A DNA stretch of 19,459 nucleotides from Smittium mucronatum (lineage: Eukaryota; Kickxellomycota; Harpellomycetes; Harpellales; Legeriomycetaceae): assembly GCA_001953115.1 (NCBI GenBank), contig LSSL01001756.1:1453-20911 (forward strand), written 5' to 3'. Positions 12,086 to 19,459 of this stretch are shown in pieces (position 1 is the first letter of the stretch; each line of letters starts with the position of its first letter). The position numbers and the translations under genes are program-made. Below the pieces are notes generated by a model. The model saw only the letters and a list, made by a program, of their open reading frames with translations, searched no databases and was not told the DNA's origin.

Positions 12086-13594
12086 TAATCACTCACCCTT
12101 TTAGTTGTATTTATCAGCCGAAAGCGGGATGAGAATTTAGATGTTTTAATTAGATTCATGTTTTCAGAGAAAATGAAAAATTCACAGAGAAAAAAAATCT
12201 AGGGATTGTTTTTTAGTTACGTCTAAACAGAAGCCATAGTGACCAAAGTTTTCCTTTTATAAATAATAATAGTTTATTTTGTCGATATATCAAAAATACT
12301 TCATCTATATTGAAAGTTTCTATTAAAAAAAAAAACGATTAGATAAACTTTTAAAGCATGAACTTAATCAAGATAGTTTAAAAAAAAACATATTTTTGAT
12401 ATTTGTTAATTTATCTATCCTTTTTAAAAAGTTGGTTTTTTAGAATTTTTTTTCTTTGAAACACTCTAATATGAAGGAGTTATCATAATGAATATATATT
12501 TTTATGGTCTTTAAATGTGAAAAAACTCCCATAACACATCCAAGACTTATTTTTTGAATCATTTACTTATTTTGATATTTCTAACTTATTGATAGCAAGA
12601 AATCTAAAATACTCTAGGGCTATTTTAGGACAGTATTTTTATGGATAAGGACAAATGATCGAGTTTTTTTATTTTTGAACATAGTTTTTTTTATATAAAA
12701 TCTTTAAAAAGAAAAAATCCACAGTTTTTTTTTATCGCAAATATAATATTTTCCCTTGATTTTGAAAAACTTCATTATTTTTAAAGGTCACATGATAATT
12801 TAAAGTAAACTTACTCTTATACTATTCCACTCCATATATTTCATTCTATGGAAAAGAATAACTCAAGTATCTAGAATCTAATCAACTTTATAATAATCTA
12901 AAGCAACAGGATAAATGTATGAGAGGTTTATACTAAAATGACTATGGCTTAGTAAATCATCTTCCTATTCAATCTATATTCAGCCAACAGGAATGAGACT
13001 AAGTATTCAAAAATCATATTTAAATAGTTGAATTTTAATTCTTTTTTTTTTTCCGTTTTGAATTCGAAATTCCATTAAACCTAAAGGTGAGGGTTCTAGC
13101 GGGGAGGGGGGGGGGGTTCAAAATATCACATCTAACTCAACCTCATCGATTCTAGGATTAAATAATGACAAAATTTAATCTAAATCTTAATTTCAATTAG
13201 AGAAATGGTATAAGCGTTATGTTAAAGTGCTGGTAAATCATCATTACATTTAATGCCAAAAAATACAAGGAATTCATAGTAGGATTTTAGATCCTGGTGT
13301 ATTATTATTTCACTAGGTTTAATAAATTTATGAATAATTTTTTAAAAGAAAATTTTTATGGAATATGTACAAACAAAATTATTTGGACATAAAGAAAGGG
13401 GGAGGAGAGATATCTTAATGGGATATTACGGTATATCGTGAAAAGTCATAGCCTGCAATTTCAAGAAAAAAAAACGTAAAAAAAATTCCTTGAATCGCAA
13501 GCTTTTCATTGAATGATTTAGGCCTTTGTATTGCTATTTAAAATGTTATTTATATTTATATTTAATGCTTTGAAAAAGTTTTTTGTTTAAACCC
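12086..13594. other. AT-rich non-coding stretch
   Basis: Apart from the G-run at 13090-13116, I see only A/T homopolymers and no coding signal. The first few hundred bases may be the unrecognisable body of retroelement copy 1. Confidence 0.5.
13090..13116 (+). repeat. G-run with G-quadruplex potential
   Basis: GGG at 13090, then GGGG at 13101-13104, one A, and 11 G at 13106-13116. Four G-tracts fit within 27 nt. Such a run stands out in DNA this poor in G. Confidence 0.5.
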
Positions 13595-13646
13595 TTTTTT
13601 TTTATTACTGAATTTTATTGTAAGATATCGTCATCAAAAAATATAC
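13595..13646 (-). mobile_element. Retroelement 3' end, copy 2
   Basis: It shares AATTTTATTGTAAGAT (13611-13626), then GTCAT.AAAAA.TATAC with 12051-12085: about 33 of 36 aligned positions match. It is again next to a T-run (13595-13603, 9 T) in the same orientation. On the minus strand the order is body, AATAAA, poly-A. The GC-elevated stretch to its right (13680-14130) may be its body. Confidence 0.5.
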
Positions 13647-13679
13647 GAAAAAGATAAGAAAAAAAGAAAAAGACGTATA

Positions 13680-14130
13680 GAAAAGACTATTATCCTAACT
13701 ACAATAAGCTCCTCTGCCGGATTACTGGCTGCGTAGCTACAGGAAAAGGGTGCAATCTACCAACCACAAAATAATACCCTGGCATTGCTTCAAGTAGGCT
13801 GGATAACTGAGGTTACGTGCAGTCAAGAATTAAGCTCTTTGTCAACGAACAATAGTTCATTCAATCTACTGAGCTCCTAGCCAGAGCCCACTTCTAATAG
13901 GATTAATAAAATTAGGCTCCTAACCAAAAGTGTGTTTGGCCGACATGGCTTCCTACAATTAGCTTTTAGATACTGAGATCCTTCTGATTACCGAACACTG
14001 GATTTGTGCACTAGACTATGTCTCAGACTGTGCTAAGCGATCGGTTCCTCCTGTTTCCAGATGTTCCTTCTCTAGAATCGCTGTATTACGAATCTCTGTG
14101 CGCTGCCCCCATCATTAACAACCAAAAATA
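13680..14130. mobile_element. GC-elevated island, probable degraded mobile element
   Basis: Base composition jumps from very AT-rich to nearly balanced, then drops back, and every frame is broken. On the + strand the frame around 13955-14010 reads LLDTEILLITEHWI, which resembles the ITE-x-W motif of LINE AP-type endonucleases, with stops on both sides. On the minus strand a 3' end with AATAAA and poly-A lies immediately next to it (copy 2 above), which would instead make it a minus-oriented SINE or truncated LINE. The two readings cannot both describe one element; a nested insertion is possible. No product is claimed. Confidence 0.4.
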
Positions 14131-14409
14131 GTGCAACAATATGTGAATATTTAGTATAGTGTACTTCGAAAAGTAACAATACTTATGCCCCTAAACAGTG
14201 GCAAGGTATTTCACTCGTCTGAGCTGGTTGAAAAATTCACCATTTTTATTCACCCAACCACCGTTAGCTGCTTTTAGTCAGATAGTTTTCGCTTTCATTT
14301 GTTACTGTTTGTTGATTTATCGGATTAATGGCTAATAATATCTAATACTTTAATCAAATACATTATGGGAGATTCTTTTGAAGAACAGGCTTTTTTTCCT
14401 ATATAAACC

Positions 14410-14821
14410 ATTGGCTACAGAAAATTTTAATCAATGTCAAGCCAATATAAATGGAAAAATGTACTTACCCTAATAAATTTTCAACATTTTGCCAATAGAT
14501 GAGTTCTATTTTTGGTTTTATGCCGCAGTTTAATCAATAATTTAGTCCAATTCATAATGCCAATTTCCAAATTAGGAAAGAACAAAAAGTTAGTAGGAAA
14601 GTGTCTGCTCTCAAAGAGAATCTCCCACATATAAAGATTCTTACTCATGTTGGGTGTTTTACTAATAAGGGTTTCTTATTTCCCTTTTAGATATTTTTTT
14701 GATTAGTAGTAAGCCATTTTTAATTCGATTGAAATATTGAATGTAACAAATCTTGTGTGGAAAAATCTCAAGTGTGCAAATTTGCCAAAATTTTGAAAAC
14801 TATAAATAATACTAAGCCAAT
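14410..14821 (+). promoter_or_regulatory. Cluster of CCAAT boxes before the Rep-derived ORF
   Basis: CCAAT occurs at 14442, 14492, 14547, 14560 and 14817 on the + strand, and inverted at 14410-14414. About one would be expected by chance in this length and composition. CCAAT is the binding core of the HAP/NF-Y complex in fungi. This suggests a real promoter but proves nothing without expression data. Confidence 0.3.
14801..14808 (+). promoter_or_regulatory. TATA box candidate for the Rep-derived ORF
   Basis: TATAAATA lies 134 nt upstream of the ATG at 14942, similar in sequence and spacing to the box before the acetyltransferase gene. It supports host-type transcription of this ORF. Confidence 0.4.
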
Positions 14822-14941
14822 AGCATGATGAAAAAAAATCACTTTATAAGTTCTGTGGGAAATAAGCGTTGGATTTGAAAAGAATCTCCCTTATAATGGT
14901 TTTGGGCACACCATCGAAGATTGAAACTCTTTATAACTAAA

Positions 14942-16120
14942 ATGAACAGTAAAAACTTAGGAAAAACAGGGAAAAGAAAGTTTTCAGGCGAAAACGCAGA
15001 AATAACTGTCGAAAGAGAATATATTTATATCGATTCAGAATCAGATGACGATGAAATTAAAAACCTAAAAAAAAAGACCGTTCAACACTCAAATCCTCAA
15101 AAGACTAACAAAATATCAGTATCAAGTACTCCGGCTGCTCAAAGATTAGAATTCAATACGAATCATAATTCTTTTTCTAATGAAAAAATTAGCTTTGAAT
15201 TTGTAACTAAACCAGTTATCAAAGATAATTTTATAAATTTTGATAAAAATAATTTTAAATATAAGACATCGAATAGTTCTGGTGCTAAAATTAATAAAAA
15301 AACAGTTAAAAAGTCTTCAGAAATAGTGAAAAGCAACGTAAATGTAATTTCTGGAGCCGAGCCTATTACTTCTAAAAGCACTCGGTGGGAGGAAGCTGAA
15401 AAAGTGCAGAATTCACAAATTACAGAAATATCTATTTGCAGAAACGGAGAAATAGATAGTCAAAACAATTTTGTTAGAAGAGATTATTTTAGATCAAATG
15501 TAACGACTCCTTCAGAAAATCATTATTCTAATTATGAAATTCCACAAAATACTCCTTTGTACGGGAGTACAATGTCTTCCCCATATGTCGCTACAAGCAG
15601 CGAAAAATATTATGAAGATATAATTTCATTTAACTACACTCATTTACTTCTCACATATAAAGATTGTCCACTGCCCAAAGACATTGCGCTTGAATCTCTG
15701 CTAAAAACCCCAGTATTTGTAAATAGAGTTTTATTTTATGCGATCGGAAGAGAATATTTACATAACGGAAAATCTAATTTGGTTATCTATTTTAGTTTAC
15801 CAAATTATACAAAAAAATTTCACCGTAGAGCTTTGGATCTATGCGGTTGTCCAGCAGAATTTCAAAGAGCGACACCTCCTGAATCTGCCATCTACCAATG
15901 TATTAAGGATGGTGATTATTTGACTAATATGACATATAATTTCATGAATCTTAAAAGGAAAGATTGCTTGGAGCTGATAAGCAGATGCAAAAGTGTTGAC
16001 GAGGCCCTTAAAATAACTGTGTCAAACTATTCTCTTGGTAGACAATACATCAGGGACCCTTTTTCTTGGACCAGAAAGCTAAATACAATTTCATTGAAAA
16101 ACAAAAGCGAAAACTTTTAG
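14942..16120 (+). CDS. Rep-derived protein: disordered N-terminus plus degenerate geminivirus-like HUH domain
   Basis: Intact 392-codon ORF; ATG 14942 has A at -3 and is preceded in frame by TAA at 14894. Residues 1-225 are Ser/Asn/Lys-rich and look disordered, with a basic patch (GKTGKRKF, 7-14) and a SUMO-interaction-like segment (IYIDSESDDDE, 28-38), suggesting a nuclear protein. Residues 230-330 resemble the rolling-circle Rep endonuclease of geminivirus-like ssDNA viruses. Motif I is kept (LLLTYKDC, 235-242), as is the stretch before motif II (REYLHNGK, 270-277). Motif II reads NLV (279-281), so both metal-binding His are absent. Motif III reads YQCIKDGD (318-325), with Gln where the YxxK Tyr should be. 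Residues 340-383 resemble the Rep oligomerisation region. The SF3 helicase is absent. Inferred role: DNA binding or a domesticated function without nicking. Alternative: a recently endogenised, decaying Rep. ORF reality is near certain; Rep homology is by pattern only. Confidence 0.75.
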   Translation: MNSKNLGKTGKRKFSGENAEITVEREYIYIDSESDDDEIKNLKKKTVQHSNPQKTNKISVSSTPAAQRLEFNTNHNSFSNEKISFEFVTKPVIKDNFINFDKNNFKYKTSNSSGAKINKKTVKKSSEIVKSNVNVISGAEPITSKSTRWEEAEKVQNSQITEISICRNGEIDSQNNFVRRDYFRSNVTTPSENHYSNYEIPQNTPLYGSTMSSPYVATSSEKYYEDIISFNYTHLLLTYKDCPLPKDIALESLLKTPVFVNRVLFYAIGREYLHNGKSNLVIYFSLPNYTKKFHRRALDLCGCPAEFQRATPPESAIYQCIKDGDYLTNMTYNFMNLKRKDCLELISRCKSVDEALKITVSNYSLGRQYIRDPFSWTRKLNTISLKNKSENF

Positions 16121-17839
16121 GATTTGGGGAAAACAAACATTAAAGTCCAATAATTTGACCCGAGAACAATGCTTTTCTTCTAGTCTAAGGAGACAGTCCT
16201 ATTAAATTTTAATTATTAAATTTTTTCATTTTATATAATTTTTTTTAATATTTTTTCGAATACAATTATCGTGGTAGATTACAATTTATGGATATTTATA
16301 AGATATCTAATATGCCCAATTGAGATTTTTTGATCAACAAATTCCATAATGTCTACTTATGTAATGTATATTTTCAAAAAAAAAAAAATGTGAATTGCAT
16401 TGATATAATGCTAAAACCAAAATTGAATAGTATAATTCCTGCTAAGGTATTTATATACCCCAATAAAAGTCTTTTGTTGTTATATAAGTATAATATTCAA
16501 TGAAGATATATTTAAAATTTACAATACTTCTTTTTCAGCGTCTATATTTATTGCTATTTACTTGGAGCATTCAATCCGCCTCAGAAATTAAAAAGATTAC
16601 TCCATAATTATTGATATTTATAGGAAATAGATTAATAGCGTAAGTGGGAAAAATAAAAAATGAAATTCAATCGATTTTTATGGATATGATCAATGGATAT
16701 GTTATTATAATAATAAAGACGAAAATATGAAGGTAAAAACAGTAGTGCGCTTAATTGGGAAAATCTATAAAATCTATTAATATTCTATAAATTAAACGAG
16801 CTATTACTTTTTGAATGTTTACGGATTAGTCAGAAATAGCTTTGATCATCAAAGTTTTATTTATTTAACCAGATCTTTTAAGAATGATTTTAGATTTTTT
16901 TATTTTAAAATATATAAAGCTAATATGGAAAAGAACATAAACATTACAAGATTAAAATCATCGATATAAAGAAGTATGTTATTTAATCTTCTACCGATAT
17001 CGCTATTCATAACTAAGCTAAAATGGACGTGCTATGATTCTTTTTTTTTAAAAAAAAAAAAAACCAAAAAACAACCAGGCACAGGTAATCTAGAATAGAG
17101 AGTAATTGAAGGCGAAGTGGTTTAATGAGTTTCTTATGAGTTTATTTCAATAACCAATAAACGAGTAAAACAAATTACTTATATTCATTCTATGGGGGAT
17201 TTAAGAGTTAAGTTTTTCAAGATTTCTTTCCCAATAAGCTTGGTTTTATATACCCCTATAATTCATTTAATAATTGGAGCATTTTAAAATTAATAAATCT
17301 TTTTCACCAACAATAAACCAATAATTTTATCTTTTTTAAAAGGATTAAGAACTTATGTTGGGTGGGGGTGAATTTTTTCTCTAGGGATTGAATGTAACCC
17401 TTTTCATAAGTCCGAACAAGGAGTTCAAATATGATATAAAGAGCATAAAACCAAATGAAGTATTTATCTCATTTGTATTTAGCATCCATAATCATTTTTC
17501 ATATTAGAAGCTTCTTCAGTTTATACATTCCCGATGGTAGTTATGCCACATGATTTTTTATTATATAATTAGAATTCTTGATAAGAAACTAAACCAAAAT
17601 TAGAAATTAACTTCTCTAATTCCTTCACGAATGTTATATTTTTCCTTTTTAAAGAAGGTCTTTATTATTTTTTTTTGTGAATACACTTTCTTTTTTTATT
17701 CATGGAAAATTCGTTTTAAAACCGATAGAAAGTTATAAAAATTAAATTAAAAAAAAGTTGAAATTTTTCAAATGTTTCATTAATCCGATTTCCTCAATGT
17801 CTTTATAAAATCATCATATTTCGAGAGTATAGCTTTGGT
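16121..17839. other. AT-rich non-coding stretch after the Rep-derived ORF
   Basis: No gene visible on either strand. No clear AATAAA lies close to the stop codon at 16120. The right end probably includes 3' UTR of the LINE remnant. Confidence 0.5.
17041..17063. repeat. T9A14 palindromic tract
   Basis: Nine T followed directly by fourteen A, able to fold on itself and likely a nucleosome-excluding element. No gene is adjacent. Confidence 0.85.
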
Positions 17840-17864
17840 GGCGTTGAAAAGTTATTCAAACGCC
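17840..17864. repeat. Short hairpin downstream of the LINE remnant
   Basis: Arms GGCGTTGAA (17840-17848) and TTCAAACGCC (17855-17864) are inverse complements apart from one extra base, with a 6-nt loop. It is GC-rich for its surroundings and lies 110 nt past the LINE stop, so it may belong to the element's 3' UTR. Confidence 0.4.
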
Positions 17865-17973
17865 AGAACTTATATTTTCATGGCATACTATTGCTAAATG
17901 GAGGTTAAAATATCTAATTCATAAATTAAAGACCAGTTGTTCCAGTTTTCGCTGAATTTATTCATTTTTAAAC

Positions 17974-18764
17974 TCAATACCCAAGAATTTTTACAACCGT
18001 CTCCTGCATATATTCATTGAAATTTAATTTCGTATCAGATCCTTGCGGGTATGGGTAGGATGATCGTTTAATTCCAACTCTATCGCACAGTGATCAATTT
18101 AATAAGATGTGGTCAACAGTTTCAGGCACATCAATTTTGCAGAAGGAACTTTATTTTTTTAAAAAAATTCTTCTATAAATCATATGTTTGATGGTTTCTA
18201 GATGGCCCAGAAGGTGCCCATTCTATTTCTCCGATGTCTTAAATGCAACACATTAGAAAGATAATGTGCTGATGAAGGTTTAATAAGTTTACCTATAAGT
18301 TGATTTTTTTGATTAAAACTCCATTGGTGGATTTTTGACCGCTTGATTTTACTTTCCCTGTCGACTATTTTGATGGAAATTTCTTCTAGAATTTTCAATA
18401 CAATTTTTCTTTACCCATATTGCATTGCTGGTAACCCACAAGTGATCGTTCTGGTCATAATGTATTACTGAACAAAGTCAAAAATCCGAGTATTTAATTT
18501 TAGCCACTTGTGGTATGCACACATGCGAGCAGCAATAATTTTTAAGAGGTCGGATTTTATATTCATCCCAGTTATACTTGTTCTATATCAGACATTTACC
18601 AAAATTTTCAACAAATCGGATAGTTTTGTTCTTTTCGGTTCGGATCGGTTTGAATCTGGCTTCACTAATTTCAAAGGTCCTGCATACATAATTTCCAATA
18701 GAAATATGAACTGAATTATGGGTTCTATTTTTAAACTAACAGGTACGTCTTATCTATTGAGGGT
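17974..18764 (-). pseudogene. Decayed LINE (non-LTR retrotransposon) ORF2, C-terminal part
   Basis: On the minus strand one frame runs from about 18764 to 18198 with internal stops (including 18467-18465 and 18413-18411). It reads like the region after the reverse transcriptase of a LINE: an Ala/Arg segment then AYHKWLKLNTRIFDFV (about 18520-18470), a TRTITCG stretch, and VLHLRHRRNRMG (about 18240-18205). After a frameshift in an A/T run near 18150 a second frame continues to TGA at 17976-17974. It contains CKIDVPETVDHILLN, the C-terminal zinc-knuckle region of LINE ORF2, but the second Cys is Asp and the last Cys position is a stop (18096-18094). The reverse transcriptase core is not visible upstream. 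It is an old, dead copy; family assignment is from pattern recognition. Confidence 0.72.
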
Positions 18765-18889
18765 GTTATTGCAGCACAGAATGCCTAGCTGACAATTAAT
18801 TAGTCGTTCTTGATAGCCCCCTAAAATGTTCCACTTATTTTTCATTATCATGTTCAAATATATATGCTAAAGTGATAGGACGCGTATTT

Positions 18890-19459
18890 TCGTCTTAGGT
18901 GAAGCTACGCCCCCTTTATGGTCTGAAAGTCTTAGCACGCTCTAAGGTTTTTTTTGTCGCTTGATAGTTGTCTGATAGTATAGTTAGTTTATTTTCGTTC
19001 TGTAGAAGGCAATAATTTTTTTATTGTTCAGTTCGGTTTTGTTGGTTAGTTAGTTATTTTAATTATTAGTTCGTGGACTGGGATCATTGCCCGTTATTCA
19101 GTTTTTATAGTTAGTCCAAGTTTTATAGTTCTTTAGTGTAGAAATTAGCTTAATATAGTGCTATGGGCATGGTTATGCGCAACCATGAGTTGGTCGAGTC
19201 CGTTGCTTACCCTTATGGGTTTGCCACTGAGGTCGATGCTTGGCGAGAAGTAGCGGAAGATAGAGATAGTGATGTTTCGGCATCTATTTCTATCGACGCC
19301 TTTGAACTAAGCGGGTACTTAGACCCATCGGTAGACTTGGCGGGATAACCAGTCATGGAGGATCTTGTATCTTAATTACTGGGACTTTCGTTAAGTTACG
19401 GTCTCAACCCCTCCCCCCCCCGGTAAGATTCTCGCCTATTATTCCTACCGTGGGGGCTG
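18890..19459 (+). mobile_element. 5' part of an unidentified mobile element or broken gene, cut by window end
   Basis: This stretch is markedly richer in G+C than its surroundings. 18890-19162 is open of genes and contains many TAGTT/AGTTAG words, like an untranslated leader. An ATG at 19163 opens 61 codons of acidic sequence (VDAWREVAEDRDSDVSAS) to TAA 19346-19348. The same frame then continues with one more stop (19373-19375) to a proline-rich segment (NPSPPPVRFSPIIPTV) at the edge. I recognise no family. A decayed gag- or ORF1-like protein or a first exon is possible. A 9-C run at 19413-19421 interrupts it and may mark a slippage point. Confidence 0.35.

Larger units (their letters stand above)
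14361..14898. repeat. Three copies of GAATCTCCC upstream of the Rep-derived ORF
   Basis: GAATCTCCC occurs at 14618-14626 (+), 14882-14890 (+) and inverted at 14367-14375. The first and last copies share 13 identical bases in opposite orientation (14367-14379 versus 14878-14890), followed by ATAATG with a 2-nt gap in one copy. The word is GC-rich for this DNA, so three in about 540 nt is unlikely by chance. One more occurrence, inverted, lies in exon 1 of the acetyltransferase gene near 8895. They may be binding sites for a transcription factor or for the Rep-derived protein itself, or the outer pair may be terminal inverted repeats of a ~540-bp non-autonomous element; I see no target-site duplication. 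Confidence 0.45.

Noticed and set aside
14921..14941. A longer start (TTG at 14921) for the Rep-derived ORF
   Set aside because: Eukaryotic initiation favours the ATG at 14942 with A at -3; the seven extra residues have no support.
15163..15923. Minus-strand ORF at 15163-15381 and plus-strand ORF at 15738-15923 inside the Rep-derived gene
   Set aside because: Both are out-of-frame shadows of the 392-codon ORF.
18508..18714. Plus-strand 68-codon ORF
   Set aside because: Antisense to the LINE remnant; the minus strand carries the recognisable sequence.
1..19459. CRISPR array, rRNA, or a complete transposon with terminal repeats and target duplications
   Set aside because: No regularly spaced direct repeats, rRNA-like segments or flanked complete elements were found on reading both strands.

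Overview
The window looks like nuclear DNA of a compact-gene, AT-extreme eukaryote, most likely an early-diverging fungus. The reasons are short (73 and 89 nt) GT-AG introns with a pyrimidine/T-rich acceptor side, TATAAATA boxes, a fungal-looking Tim17-superfamily membrane protein, and decayed LINE-type retroelements. Lineage below 'fungus' cannot be fixed from the sequence; a Harpellales-like or other zygomycete-grade fungus is only a guess.

Layout. 1-7.2 kb is a gene desert: very AT-rich, with stops in every frame and scattered microsatellites and homopolymers. 7.2-8.6 kb is less AT-extreme and holds only exon-like scraps. 8823-9551 (+) is a three-exon gene for a maltose/galactoside O-acetyltransferase (188 aa after splicing). 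10452-11057 (-) is a single-exon gene for a Tim17/Tim22/Tim23-superfamily membrane protein (201 aa). 11.1-14.9 kb is non-genic but contains two minus-oriented retroelement 3' ends (AATAAA plus poly-A, seen as poly-T on the + strand), a G-run, a GC-elevated island with a weak LINE-endonuclease-like motif, and a 540-nt stretch carrying three copies of GAATCTCCC and a cluster of CCAAT boxes. 14942-16120 (+) is an intact 392-codon ORF. Its C-terminal ~160 residues resemble the replication initiator (Rep) of geminivirus-like circular ssDNA viruses, but with the catalytic positions lost; its N-terminal ~225 residues are a disordered, NLS/SUMO-interaction-like region. 16.1-18.0 kb is AT-rich non-coding DNA. 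17974-18764 (-) is a decayed C-terminal LINE ORF2. 18.9-19.46 kb is GC-elevated and looks like the 5' part of another mobile element or a broken gene, cut by the window edge.

The genes do not form a pathway. The acetyltransferase is cytosolic sugar metabolism, the Tim17-family protein is presumably mitochondrial, and the Rep-derived protein is presumably nuclear. The most unusual object is the Rep-derived ORF: long, open, promoter-equipped, helicase-less and apparently catalytically dead. That fits a virus-derived DNA-binding domain captured by the host, although recent endogenisation with slow decay cannot be excluded.
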